Below, piece after piece: positions 1-11,150 of a DNA stretch of 64,000 nucleotides. Origin of the DNA: Takashimella koratensis (lineage: Eukaryota > Basidiomycota > Tremellomycetes > Trichosporonales > Tetragoniomycetaceae); assembly GCA_003116875.1 (NCBI GenBank), contig BCKT01000006.1, forward strand, positions 1,275,934-1,339,933, in the 5' to 3' direction. Position numbers and translations under genes: made by a program. The notes beneath the pieces were generated by a model. That model was not told where the DNA came from and did no database searches. It saw only the letters and a program-made list of their open reading frames with translations. The first letter of the stretch is position 1. The number at the start of each line of letters is the position of its first letter.

Positions 1-2889
1 CACTCTATTGTGATCCATTTGAATCGTCTTCTGTGAGTAGAAAATGGACTCACTCTCAACCACTGTTCTCGGACGTCGGGGATGTGGTCAAACTGTCGGT
101 ACCGCTTGTCGCGCTGTGAATGGAGGCATCAGCGTTCGATTCCTCTCCTTCCAACCACGACCAAACCTCAAGCAAACCTCGTGCTCAAAACTCACTCTTA
201 GGACCGACTTGATCTCATCCAAATCAATCTTCTGCGCCAATGCAATCATATCCACATTCCTATCCGCATCTTCTCCACCTACATCATCCACATCTTCCAC
301 ATGTACCGTATCCTCTCCTGCATATTTCGCATCGGCATCATCGATCGTCTTCTTCCTTAGCCTTCCCCAAAATTCAACAAACTTGTTTTCGCCGAGCATT
401 TGGTCGAATTCAGTTCGAGCTTCGGCTTCGCGAGAGCGTTGCCAGGCGCGCCATCGGTCTTCGAGGGCGCCGGCGTTGTCCGCTCCCAGCCCGAGGCGCG
501 CGACGAGCGGGTCGTCGATGATCAGTGGGTAAACAGCGTCAAAAGAGGTGTCCAATGCAGGGGTATGGGTGGAGAAGAGCGTGTGCAAAGCGTTGGATCG
601 CTTGGATGAGATGCGAGAGATGTGATCAGAGAAGAGTCTTTGTTTGTCTCCAGGGCGAAGAGCAGGGTTATTGAATCGAGGGTCTTGCTCGAGGATCGGA
701 AGAGCCATTTGCCATGTAGTCTGTGGGGACATGGGTATCAGCAACAGTGAGAGGAAGAATAGAGAGTCAAAAGAGAATCAAATCCCAAGTTTGAACAGTT
801 TTCACTCACATCGTGGTCTCGAATCACGTCAACCAGTAGACTCCCATACAATCTCTCTGCCTCTTCCCTACTCGCTCCAGCTCTTGATCTATCCACATCC
901 GCGCTGACCTTTGCTTGTACTTCCTGCACTTTCGCCTGTCGTTCCCTCAAACTCGCCGCTTCACGCTCTTTCCTCTCCCTAACCTTACGCGCTGCTGCTT
1001 CCTCTGGCGTCTCGTTGGCCACCTCGGCAGCCTGCTCGACTTTCTTCATATGCGATTTGAACAGCTCTTCTCGCAGCGAACTGGACCCAACGGCATCGTA
1101 TCGGGGGTCACTGGAGATCCCGCGCTTGACTTGGGACCATGACGAGCCGGCAGCGATCTCGGTCTCAGTGAGGAGCTCGAAGAAGTCGGTTTCGGCTCGC
1201 TGCGCATCCGCTCGTTTTCCTAGAGTTGTTAGTAGCTGTGGCTTCTTTCGCCCAGACAGCCAAACCATGAACCGACTTACTCTCGCCGAGTTCGCGAAGA
1301 TGAACCTTGAACGCCTTCTCCCTCTCCCTATCGTCCCTTCCAAACGCATAAAACCTCCTATCCTTCTTCCATTTCTTCCTGAAATCATCCCACCTCGTTC
1401 TTGTACTAGTCACGTCTTCCCTCAGAAGCGTGCGGTACTCTTTCTCTGGATCGACCTTCTTCTTGTCCCCTCCTGCACCAGCCTGGGCCGATCCAGAGCC
1501 GGCCGTGGTTGAAGATGATGTGGAGGCTTTGTTGAGACGGCGCGCACGGCCAACATCGCGACAGTACTCGTCGAACACTTCTTGGCGCTCCTTCATTGAT
1601 GAGAGGAGAACGTAACGCGGGTCGTTGATGAAAAGAGGAAGGGACTGGTCCCATGGCGAGAAAGGCGAGATTTTCTTCTCGATAAGCAAGGCCTGTAACG
1701 TCCAGTTAGCCTTAACATGTTTACGTATACCTGTGACTCAGCACTCACCTTGAACAACGCACGACCTTCCTCGGGGGAGACTGAGACCTTCTGGGGCACA
1801 GCAAACACTTGTTTTGCCGCCTCTTCCTCTTTCCTCTCATTCTCCTCCTTCTCCCTTTCTCTCTCCTCCTCCGCCGCCTTGTCCGCTTCTGCGAATTCTG
1901 CAGCTACCGCCTTCATCCACTCTGCCTCGTCTTCCTCATCTTGTGGCCCAAGTTCTTCCCCATCCTCTTCACCCCCTCCCTCTACCTCACCTCTCTCCCC
2001 ATCTTCATCCTCTCCTTCTTTGTTCAACTCACCCGCGTCTGCTTGTGCAGCGCGAGCCACCTTGGCCTGCCTAGCAGCCTCCGCATCCTCCGTCGCCTTT
2101 CGTTTCCTCTCCTCGGCCTTCTGCATATTCCTACGCCTCTCCTCCTCGACCTCTGCTCTAATCCGCTCCTGCTCCCGTAATCTCTCCAACCTCGCTTCTT
2201 CCTCCTTTTCAGCCCGTTCACGCTGTTCACTCACCTCGAGTTCCTCCACCGCCTCCTTGATCTCAGCAGGTACCGTCCACTCAGACCGTTTGCTCTCTTT
2301 CTCAAAATAAAACACGTTGCCCTCGTTGGTCGTTACTCGCGTCCAGGATGTTCCGGGGACAGGCACCTTGTCTTTGGGCTTCTCCTTCTTCTTCTTCTCC
2401 TTGCTCGCTTTGTCGGCTCCACCGGCCGCGGGCGGTGCGAGGGGTCGCGTGTATGTCGACTCCTTTGTGGTAGGGTTGTAGTAGTAGGGTGTGACGCCGT
2501 CAGGAGCTGGCAAAGATAATAGTCAGCAATCGTTATTGTTGACAAACACCTCAAAGTCGAATGGCTTAGATCCCAGGACTCACCTCGGTGCTCTGTCCAG
2601 CCGGGTGGGAGAGGCGGGAACGCTCGCATGATGTTGGGCGGGGGCATCATCATTGGTCGCATAGGGGCTGCGTAACCAGGGAACCCAACAACGGGGACTC
2701 CACCACCAAACGGCATACCAGGTCCTCTTTGTGGTCGAGGCAAGCAAGGGTCAGCGGAAAAGACTTGGACGGGTTGGCGAGGAAATCCCAAACTTACCCT
2801 GGGGGAGGACCTGGAGGGCGACCCATGGCCATGGGTGGCCTGCCTGGGGGAGGGCCAGGAGGAACTCGAGAAGGTCCTGGTGCGCTCAT
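1..2889 (-). CDS. TCERG1/CA150-type WW-FF domain protein (3' end beyond window)
   Basis: Likely nuclear factor coupling RNA polymerase II elongation to splicing. The spliced product starts with a proline/glycine/methionine-rich segment (GPPPG, RPPMAMGRPPG), followed by two WW domains: FPPLPPGWTEHR ... YYYNPTTKESTYTRP, split by an intron, and SWTRVTTNEGNVFYFEKESKRSEW. An acidic, KR/E-rich coiled-coil-like stretch follows, then about six FF domains (for example SPFSPWDQSLPLFINDPRY; RWDDFRKKWKKDRRFYAF; SSWSQVKRGISSDPRYDAV; TTWQMALPILEQDPRF). The last FF is completed by an exon reading DKRYRQFDHIPDVREQWLR near position 60, reached through an intron at about 105-200. A GTGAGT donor then follows near position 55, so the gene probably continues past the left edge. 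Two WW plus about six FF fits TCERG1 better than Prp40 or the single-FF Urn1. The start (2889) gives MSAPGPSRVPPGPPPG directly before a GTAAGT donor. Confidence 0.82.
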
Positions 2890-3084
2890 CGCGGTGGGAG
2901 GTGGCTATGGGTGGATGGGTGGATGGGTGGATGATGGTGAACAGGACAGACGGAGATTGACAGCGGTTTGCATTTTCATTTCACGGTTCATTTACTGCAT
3001 ACACAATTTGCTTCCGCTCCCCTACAAGCGACTTTGCAACCACCCAGTCCAATTCGGAACATCCAGTCCTCGTACCCAATCCCT

Positions 3085-5316
3085 TCACCAGTTCATCGAC
3101 TCCTCGATAATCTGGTTGAGCTGAGCACGCTGCTCTTCCAGGTTATCCTTGGACAGCAGCGGGGCGAGATCCAGAACTCGTCGCTGCGGAATCATCCCTT
3201 CGGCCAACTGCACGGAAACAACCAAAGCAAACCTCGATCAGTTATCCGGTCGCCACATGTTTCTGATCTCAAGCACTCACCACACTGATGTCTTGCGACT
3301 CGTATCCGACCTTACTGAGACCACGGGGTACACCGACGAGGTCGAGGAACCTCTGAATCTCCTCTCTGAGCACATTACCAATGTCTGCGTCCGAAACCCG
3401 GTCAAGCTCGTGCAACCTGTCTTTACCCATGAAGACGGCAGCTGCCTCTCGGTGGCGAGCCGGGGACGATGGGGCAGTGAAGTGGAACACTGAGGGAGCG
3501 GTGAGAGAGACAGCGACGCCGTGAGGGATGAGAGGGACGTCCTGGCTGTACGAAGGGTGGAAGTATTGGCGGTCCTTGGGTCGGCCCTTGTTCAGCGAAG
3601 AGATAGGGTACGAGGCGGCGTGCTGTAGTTATCCGTATCAGTATGGCACTTATATCGAGCTAAGCGATCCAGACTCATAGGCAAGAACACGTACGCAGAG
3701 GTGAACACCCGCGTTACCAAAACCGATACCAGCAGTAGATGCGGCGAGACTGTGGCACGTCAGCATAGTGCTCTCTCCATAGCGACTTACAGCATCTGGC
3801 TGCGCGCCTCCTCGTCACCAATGGGGTCTTTCGCAATGCGTGGCAGGTACTTGACCGTTTGCTCGAGCGCCCACTGAGCAACAGCTGTCAGCTTTCTGTG
3901 TGCCAATTGCAAGCTCAGTTATCTGGTGACATACTTTGGAGAAGATGTCGGAGATGGGGTTGGAGCCCTGGTACGCAGCTGCTCAATCAGCGGCTGGATC
4001 TTTACACGAAGTGCTTACGTCTGTTGATGGGATTGGCCGGTCGAGGAGTGCGCTCATGAAAGGGAATCGCGGTCCAGCCTGATAAAGTCAGCACTTTGTC
4101 CAACACGGCGATTAGCTCAGCCTCGACTCACTCTCAAGAGAGTGGAAGAGGACGTCAAGACCGGCACTAATTGCAACTTCTCGCGGGCAGGTAGCCGTGT
4201 TAAGGAAGTCGACAATACCGAGCGTGGGCTTGAGAGCGCGCGAGGCGATACCGGTCTTGAACTGGCGGGAAGGGATGTCGAGAATGGCCGTTCCAGTGGT
4301 TTCCGAGCCGGTTCCCTGGATAGTTCGTGAGCTGTATTCTCTAGCACTTTGAGGTGATGATGCGTACTGCGGTAGTAGGGACTGACGGTGGGTGTCAGCC
4401 ACTTCTTGTCAAAAGCAAACTTGCTACTCACTGGCGATCAGAGGCTGGAGAGCCCGGTTGATAGGCGTGCCCTTGCCGATCGGAGCGTTGATGAACTCCA
4501 TCAAGTCAGCCTCGGGATACGCAGCAAACAGGTTGGCCGCTTTAGCCGTGTCCATCGTAGAGCCACCGCCGACAGCGAGGAAGTGAGTAAGCTTGGATGT
4601 TCTTGTCCAGTCAATAGCTTCCTAGTGGGACGTTAGTCACCTTGCATTTGAAAAATGCGCAGTAGGACAGCCGGTACCAGCATGACTCACCTGCCACGAC
4701 TTGTCAGTCGGCTCGACGGCGACCTTGTCAAAGACGACAAAGTTGAGACCCTCGCGCAACAAGCTCTGCTCGACCACCTTCATCACCGGCAAGTGAGCGA
4801 TCTTGGGGTCGGTAAAGACACCGATCTTGGCTTGAGATCGATCGGCTACAGGTAGACGGGAAATGAGATTCTTGAAGTCCATGCCGACTTCGCGGGTGAC
4901 ACCGGTTCCGAAACGAAGGTTGGACGCTGCCATCTGTGTTAGGGTCAGCTCACACCCAGCAGTGGTCAGGGGTTAGGTGGGGACCAAGGTGAAGTATGAA
5001 TGCTTCGAAAAGCGGCCGAATGACTAGTTGGCACCCAGAACGGGTGTTGAACCCAAAGACATTCATGGATGGCCTGTGCTCAACTCACCTCGAAAGCATA
5101 GTCTGTGTCACCGTGAAGCGGCCCGGGAAAGTCAGCCGGAGTGGCTAGGGCACGAGCGCCGTGATGGTGAATAGCTGTGTGACCGTGGCCGGTGTGGTCG
5201 TGGTGGTGGTGACCGTGGTCGATGGCAGGGTGGGAGCGGCCACACCCTCGACAGCCTTGGTTGGCTGTGAGGGAGAGGAGGCGGTTAATGGATGCGCGCG
5301 AAGCAGGGGGTGGCAT
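3085..5316 (-). CDS. ADHFE1: Hydroxyacid-oxoacid transhydrogenase, mitochondrial (iron-type ADH family)
   Basis: Fe-dependent alcohol dehydrogenase family. The animal orthologue oxidises 4-hydroxybutyrate to succinic semialdehyde, coupled to 2-oxoglutarate reduction in mitochondria. Visible blocks match it in order: DTDYAFE, then ASNLRFGTGVTREVGMDFKNL, VEPTDKSWQ, GTGSETTGTAILD, GIASRALKPTLGIVD, GLDVLFHSLES, GFGNAGVHLC|HAASYPIS (split by an intron; metal-ligand region) and VPLIPHGVAVSLTAP. The protein ends IPQRRVLDLAPLL...IIEESMNW. At least six introns interrupt it. The N-terminus (MPPPASRASINRLLSLTANQ) looks like a mitochondrial presequence. It is followed at residues 29-52 by a segment with 12 histidines in 24 residues, then the conserved FPGPLHGDTDYAFE. 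The start at 5316 is the only ATG that includes the presequence. It lies divergent from the bZIP gene at 5940. Confidence 0.9.
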
Positions 5317-5939
5317 TGTGGGGCACTGGAGTGGGATGAATGCGGGGCAAGCGGGTCGGGGTGAGGTAGTGACTGGGGAGTAGAGGTTGAATGGAGTGAA
5401 AAGAGGTGTGAGAGTGAGCTGTGGGGAATGAGTCGGTTGAGTGGTTTAGAGTCCGACGTTGTAGTCGGTAGGTAGGAGTGCAAGCTCTCGGCTGAATGTT
5501 CAAGGCAAAGAGTCAAGAAACAAGCGAAGCGGTTGACGCGAATGAGCCGATATTGAGGACTGACACTATGGACTGAGTCTTGACCAAATGACCCAATAAC
5601 CCAAAGGACCCTTCCCCGCCTGCCCCAAAGGGCTCCGGCTGTTGTCCACCAGACTCGCCCGGTGCCTGGACACCCAATCTAATGCCCATTACAGGCATCC
5701 AAAGGAGTCTTGATACTGGTAAATCCAGGTACAAAAGTATATCACACGTCATTATAATGCCTAATTACTTAATCACTCCCCCTCCCTTTGACTCTCACCC
5801 CAGCATCTCAACCTGCTGTTTACGTTTGCTGTCTCCATTCTCACACTTACCTAAGCGCTCGCCATCCTGACCCTCACCCTCACTGACGCGCCCGACCTCG
5901 GCAAGGCTCACAGCCGCAACTCGCAACCCTCATCCAGAC
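5317..5939. other. Divergent intergenic region (transhydrogenase / bZIP)
   Basis: About 620 nt separate two divergently transcribed genes and must hold both promoters and 5' leaders. The half next to the bZIP gene is pyrimidine-rich (5765-5930), as expected for a plus-strand leader. No convincing coding exon or RNA gene was seen. Confidence 0.5.
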
Positions 5940-7593
5940 ATGGCCAACAACTCTCCGCCTTCGTCTCTCGCTTCTCTCCTCGCCTATCCAAACGTCGGCG
6001 GAGGCGTCGGCAACGAGTCGCATCCTGGGCATGATGATCACGATGCCAATGATGCATCCGCCCTCATTGACTGTGAGTAGCCATCACCGCTCGAGCATAG
6101 ACTAGCTCCATACGCTCAAGATCATCCTATCTGCGATGTCGAGGGCGCCCGGATAGTTTGACTATGTTAGGTGGCGAGAGGTTGTGTGACGGGCCGCATC
6201 TATCAGCCCCATCACCTCCGATCAAGCGCACTGACCATCTTCGCAGACGTTGTCGGCAACTACGACACGTCCCTCGTACACCAAGATGCCAGTAAGTGGG
6301 ATATCCCTTTTTTCGCCTATTCTGCTTCATTCGTGTCCTTATAAACGGACTGAGACTCCACAGTCGAGGACCACGCCCCTCTATCCTCCAACATCGCAAA
6401 TGCCGACCCTGGCCCGTCCCCATTCCAGCCTCAACCAGCTTCTTCCGAGCACACTCCGGCTTCCGTAGCCATCGATACGTCGCACGTGCACCCTACACTC
6501 TTACGTCTCGGTGCATCAGCGCTGGAACACCGACCATCCGGCCTATCTTTACCGGCATCGCTGACGTCTTCGCTGGAGACCTCGGGCGCGGGCGACTTGT
6601 GGACTGGCGAGCGAGGCGAGATGGGCGGGAAGCGTCGCAAGGCCCCCCATGAGCGTGCTGGATGGAAAGAGATGGAACAGGCAAAGAGTGTCCCTAAGCG
6701 GTCCAAAACGGGCCATGGTCACACATTGGCAAGCGGGCTTATCGGTGACGGCATGGGGAGTGTATCAGCGGCCGGATCGTCGTTCACGGTGCCCGGCGTA
6801 GCGGAGGGATCAGCCGGCAAGGACGACTTGCATGGCCAGGAAGGCTCGGCGGCGGAAGCCCTCATGGGTTTCGACACGAGTTTCGATTCTAGCCTCGCTG
6901 AGCTCGGTGCGGCTGAAGGAGCTGATTCGGTTGACCTGGGTAACAGCGGGGCAGGCGCGAGCAGGGGACGAGGCAAGATGACGTAGGTTTGGGCATGGCA
7001 TAGGGTGAATAAATGGGATTTGGAGCTGACAAAGGTCTGGCGAGCAGGAAGGATGCTCGCGCGGAGCAGAACCGGAAAGCGCAGCAGGTCTTCCGAAGGA
7101 AGAGGGAAGAAAAGATGAAGCAGCTCGAGATTGACGCAGCGGCCACGCAGGCGGCACGCAGTGCGCTCTGGGAACTCGAGCAGCGTGCGCAGGCTATCCT
7201 CCTCGTAAGTGGTACACTCCATTTATTTGTCTTTCTTAGCTGCCTTTCCGCGTCTTACGCGCTGACTGCGCTGGTCGTACTTTATAGGAGCTCGAAGCCA
7301 AGGAAGTCGAGATCGCAGCGATGCGCACATCTATGCTTTTGATCAGCAAAGCCAACAAAATGCCCATTCTCGACGAATCCCACTCGGTCGTGTTGGACCT
7401 GAACAACTACTTTCCTGGCGCGTGGGGTAAAGTTGAGGATAACAGCCGAGTACAGAGTACGACGACTGACGAAATGGCGTACGAGGCGTTTGAGCGGCTC
7501 GCACAGCATTCGAGAGACGTGGCGAGGGCGAATCGACAGAAACGAGAACAGGAAGGGGAGGTGGAAGAGGTTGTTGGAAGTGGATCGGCGTAG
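5940..7593 (+). CDS. bZIP transcription factor, Yap/AP-1-like
   Basis: Probable sequence-specific DNA-binding regulator. The start ATG gives MANNSPPSSLASLLAYPNVG. Introns are inferred at about 6073-6247, 6288-6361, 6982-7050 and 7206-7288. Joining them gives a Ser/Gly/acid-rich N-terminal region and then, near the fourth exon, the basic region KDARAEQNRKAQQVFRRKRE. This has the QNRxAQxxFRxRK signature of Yap/Pap1-type bZIPs. A leucine-zipper-like helix follows (MKQLEIDAAATQAARSALWELE...ILLELEAKEVEIAAM), and the protein ends EEVVGSGSA. The cysteine-rich redox domain of Yap1 is not evident, so this is a Yap-like bZIP of unknown target rather than Yap1 itself. It sits directly upstream of the four-gene FFFxG cluster, in the same orientation, but no regulatory link can be shown. 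Confidence 0.8.
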
Positions 7594-8168
7594 ATTGGTG
7601 GGTGACTGATTGGTTCAGAGCCATCAAAGGTGAACTTACGAGGGCAGAGCCCGCTTGATTTGGCGATAGCACATGATACGGTTTGAGGGTGGTAGAATTG
7701 TGTATTAGACGAGAGAAGCGACACCTACGGAAACGAATAGGCCAACGAGTCATGTTGGTTCCGCGTTCTTATTTTCGGTTCAAGTTTGGATACCTTGATA
7801 TGCAGTTGGATGTGAGCATCGAGTTGGCAGAGAGTTATCTTCAGCCCAAGAGTGCTCTGACTTTCGCCAAGTGGCCACGCCACACGACTGATCGAAGAGA
7901 GCTGACCTTGAAGCGACTCCACATGAAAGGAGGGGAGGTCAAGGGATGGTTCACTATTTGCCTTCGGTGGGCTATTGCGTGCTGTGGAGCTGGGCGGCTC
8001 AGATTTAGCGTTAGGGATTTGAGGGGAGAGACGCGCGGGGAGGAGGCGGGAAGGTATATTTCAGGGAAGTACTGTCTTTTTCTGTCTCCTTCCCTCTTTC
8101 TTTCTGTCTTCCTCACCACTTCGAATCAACTCTTTGCGAACCGCCACCATACTCACTCTCGCTCAGCC
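7594..8168. other. Intergenic region with promoter of FFFxG gene A
   Basis: This gap of about 575 nt separates the bZIP stop from the first FFFxG gene. A long open frame runs through it in phase with gene A from 7683, but its residues show no family motif. The pyrimidine-rich stretch after 8070 and a TATATT at 8055 look like promoter and leader, so the frame is treated as non-coding. Confidence 0.5.
8055..8060 (+). promoter_or_regulatory. TATA-like box of FFFxG gene A
   Basis: TATATT lies 114 nt before the ATG at 8169 and is followed by a pyrimidine-rich, likely transcribed leader. The spacing is close to that of the TATA boxes before paralogues B and D. Confidence 0.5.
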
Positions 8169-8801
8169 ATGAACAACAACAATCCGAGCGACTGGTCCAT
8201 CGGCTCGGGGGACGCCCCGCCTACTGACCCCTGGAACGATCAGACGGAGCCCGCCTTCAGTGCTCATCATCCAGGCTCCGTTGCGTATGAAGTTGAAGCC
8301 AGGATGGCATTCCTGCTACCGACAGACATGGAAGACCACGGCTTCTTCTTCTGGGGCTGGTACACTTCCAACACCATTCTCCAAGGCTTCCTCGACGGCT
8401 CCCGATCACCGACCACTGCCAACCTCTCCATGCGCATGATCTCAGCAGTCGGTCAAACCGCCGATATCCTGGTGTCGATGCATGAAAAAGTCCATCCCCA
8501 ATACAACCAAGACGGAAAGGGTCCGGTTTTCTACCACGTCATGAACCCCGGAGAATGTCGCTACGTTGCGCCCGGCCATTCCGCCGAAAACATGACGGTT
8601 GGAACTGGCGTTGACATCATCCTGACAACTGACTCCGGCGGAAGCCTTATTCCTCTGCTCGACTGCATTGGCAGAGGGAAGGCTACCTATTCGAGGAAAA
8701 TCAACGACAAGGTGTTCGCGATGGCGACCGCTGACACTCAGACTCCGCCGACCGAATTCGACTCACCCGACGGTCTCCAGTCGAATACCGGTGCGGGTTG
8801 A
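8169..8801 (+). CDS. FFFxG family protein A (unknown function, 210 aa)
   Basis: I do not recognise this family. It is intronless and has no signal peptide or membrane segment, so it is probably cytosolic or nuclear. A hydrophilic N-terminus of about 50 residues (MNNNNPSDWSIGSGD) precedes a core with four landmarks shared with three downstream neighbours: motif I GFFFWG at 58-63; motif II NTILQG at 68-73; motif III GPVFYHVMNPGEC ending at Cys130; and motif IV, a hydrophobic SLIPLLDCI at about 159-167. The tail is short and polar (QTPPTEFDSPDGLQSNTGAG). From the Gly of motif I to the Cys of motif III is 67 residues, identical to paralogue D and one less than B. The start at 8169 is chosen because the TATA-like box and pyrimidine-rich leader lie just upstream; an in-frame ATG at 7683 would add residues without any family motif. 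Confidence 0.8.
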   Translation: MNNNNPSDWSIGSGDAPPTDPWNDQTEPAFSAHHPGSVAYEVEARMAFLLPTDMEDHGFFFWGWYTSNTILQGFLDGSRSPTTANLSMRMISAVGQTADILVSMHEKVHPQYNQDGKGPVFYHVMNPGECRYVAPGHSAENMTVGTGVDIILTTDSGGSLIPLLDCIGRGKATYSRKINDKVFAMATADTQTPPTEFDSPDGLQSNTGAG

Positions 8802-9364
8802 TCGTTTCGTGCTCTTCGGACCGCACGTCAAATCTCCTCTGGTTAAAGCCGGTCCCATGCAAACATGACTTCAACGATATCTCGAGACCGGCCTTTCACG
8901 ATTCCACTTGATCGGCAGCACCGCTCCATCCTCCGCACGCGTTCATCCTCGTTCTGTACACTCCATACTTGTTCAATCCTCATATACTCACTTACTTACT
9001 CTCTTGTCAACCGTTCAGTTGACAGCCTCCTCGTACTCTCCTGTTCATTTTTACTCATCTTTACTCTTTACTCTCAGTCTACAGGACGCATGTCGACTAT
9101 GGCGCCGAGCTCACACAAGTCTCCGCCATACTCCACCGGTCCACCGCGTCATTCCACGTACTGCAATGGGGCTATAGGACGGCGCGCCCTGTCTCTTGCT
9201 TTTCAATTGGCCACAGCACTGCCACAGATATCGGCTGACTTCCAAGTCAACCCCGTCTTGAAAAGAGGAAATGTTAAACGATGTACCATACGAGTACCCT
9301 CCCGGTGCTGTGTAGCGTCTTTGAGCGGTTACAGGGGAAAGGAGAGAGAAGGCTGGCTGAAATG

Positions 9365-9371
9365 TATATAT
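9365..9371 (+). promoter_or_regulatory. TATA box of FFFxG gene B
   Basis: TATATAT lies 133 nt before the ATG at 9498, followed by a pyrimidine-rich leader. It supports 9498, rather than 9908, as the first codon of gene B. Confidence 0.5.
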
Positions 9372-9497
9372 GTACGACGGATGGAAATTGTCTTTCATTT
9401 CTTATCATTCACCATTGCCCACCACTCTGGGCACCTTTTCCTCAATTCACCTCGATCAACATCTTCGATTGCTCTTTGCTCACTCGCTTCAGCACAG

Positions 9498-10510
9498 ATG
9501 AGGGACCAGGCGCCTCCCCGTGGCTCGCGCCCGCCCTCAAACGTCACCAATCTGAAAGTTTTACGTCGACTTCTCTCGGGGCCAATTACCATCGAACATC
9601 TCGACCCGCAGCCATCCCAGACTTTCGCTCAGCCGCCTTTCTCGACCCTGGGCCAATCTTCGTCTACGTCTATCGACCAGCAGGCGTCCCCCTCCAACAC
9701 CAACTCTCTGCCTCCGCTGCCCGACCCCGAATCTTTGCTCTCGACTTTCGCTCAACGGGCCACAGTTTTGGGGCTTGATCTGCAGCCACGCTCGGTCTTC
9801 ATCAGGAGTTCTCGCTCTGATCAGGCTGCGCCTCCTTCCTCAGCCCTCGACCAGCAGAGTTCACCGGCTCTCACCAAAAAAAAGAAACAATCCACCTCAT
9901 CGAAAGCATGACGCCACGCGAGATGCCCACGACCGGCTTCTTCTTCTGGGGGCCGACAAACAACAACACTCTTGTGCGAGGCTCGTGTTCTTTCGAGTTT
10001 GAACCCACCTTGAAAGGCGCGGTGTGTTTCATGAACAAGGGAAATTCAAGCACTGAACCCCATGAAGATTGGAAACGTCGCGTGTCTGCAGGTCGACGAT
10101 CCGAAGGAACAGGCGAAGCTCCGGAATTCCGCCTCCTCAGCAACGTCAGCGAGTGTTTCGCTGCTGTCACCCACGAGGATTTCTCGAGAATCGCCGAAGG
10201 TCACGAAAGGTGGTACCCACTTCATTGGGGATCCGAGGGCCACCCTGACACTCAGTCGGTACCACCGAACAACCTCGTTGCGTTCCTGCATTCGGTCCAG
10301 AAGGGTACTACCAGGATTGAAAGACCGTATCCTTTCGTACCCCCTGGGACCATTTCCCGGCAAAGACCCTCGATGACACAGAACATGGCGCTCGCAGGCC
10401 TTGATTCGATGCGACCAGCCATACCAGAAGGGACGCCCGACTTGGCTGCATCTGCGTATCCGACCGAAGACGAACACGATGACAACGGTGCACCTTCGAC
10501 CCCGATTTGA
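9498..10510 (+). CDS. FFFxG family protein B; two overlapping frames joined at an A8 run
   Basis: The family core is in the frame from 9908 to 10510 (200 codons): GFFFWG at 10-15, NTLVRG at 20-25, FRLLSNVSEC ending at Cys83, and a hydrophobic NLVAFLHSV at 122-130. The TATA box and leader, however, lie before an ATG at 9498 in another frame. That frame runs 137 codons (MRDQAPPRGSRPPSN..., Ser/Gln/Pro-rich) and stops at 9911, its TGA overlapping the ATG at 9908. Just before the overlap is a run of eight A (9876-9883) followed by G. A one-base backward shift there would continue the upstream frame as KKETIHLIESMTPREM straight into GFFFWG with no stop. No GTRAGT-type donor was found to explain it by splicing. 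The cause may be a homopolymer assembly error, true -1 frameshifting, a broken gene, or a real start at 9908. Confidence 0.65.
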
Positions 10511-11150
10511 GCACTCAATCGTCCGGGACCACAAGTCCGCCGAGCGACTCGCGTTCACTTGCCCTCGGTTTGTACCTTCAGTCCTCGTTCTTTTCTCATT
10601 CACTCGTTCACCCTGCATTTGACAGTCTCCACTTACCCTTCAATCCATCTTCGGCCCTTCATTAGGGTTTTTTGTCAGCCCTAGAATGCATGCCACCCAC
10701 CCCTCCAAGCTTTCAAGTGCCACTATTACTTCGTGCAGTTTGGCTTGCACGTACATTGCCGGTACACCCGGTCCTTTCATGTAGTGGAGCCATGGGAGTG
10801 AACAGTTGTGTCTCTGTCTCTCGCCTCGCACCGGTGCCACACCTCTCGCACTGACCTTGCCACACCCCACAAATGCGACCTTGTCTGACTTTTGATTCAC
10901 TCGCTTTTGGAAAGAGGGGCCGTCAAAAATTCGACCACGAGCACCCTCTTGGAGTTGCTCAGCCCCTGTTGAGGGGACAGTGGGGGACGGGGTGGAATCT
11001 GGTCAAAAAAGACGAGGGGGAGGACGGGAAAATTACTATCTACTACCAACCACTCACCGCGTTCTCGACACTCGACTCACCGCTACGCCTTTCACCACTC
11101 GATCATCGATATTTCGTTCATACCCTCACGACCTGCTCGATAACCGGTAC
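10511..11150. other. Spacer between FFFxG genes B and C
   Basis: About 640 nt with no recognisable gene. The last 110 nt before 11151 are pyrimidine/A-rich, as in the leaders of the other family members, but no clear TATA box was found. Confidence 0.4.

Noticed and set aside
7683..8168. N-terminal extension of FFFxG gene A
   Set aside because: In frame but lies across the probable TATA box and leader and shares nothing with the other members.
8865..9497. Upstream extension of the frame of FFFxG gene B to 8865 or 9090
   Set aside because: The frame is open, but a TATA box, pyrimidine-rich leader and better-placed ATG at 9498 suggest the upstream part is promoter; it has no family similarity.
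9908..9911. ATGA overlap read as bacterial-style translational coupling
   Set aside because: The window is clearly eukaryotic with spliceosomal introns, so coupling of an operon type is unlikely; frameshift or sequence error is more plausible.
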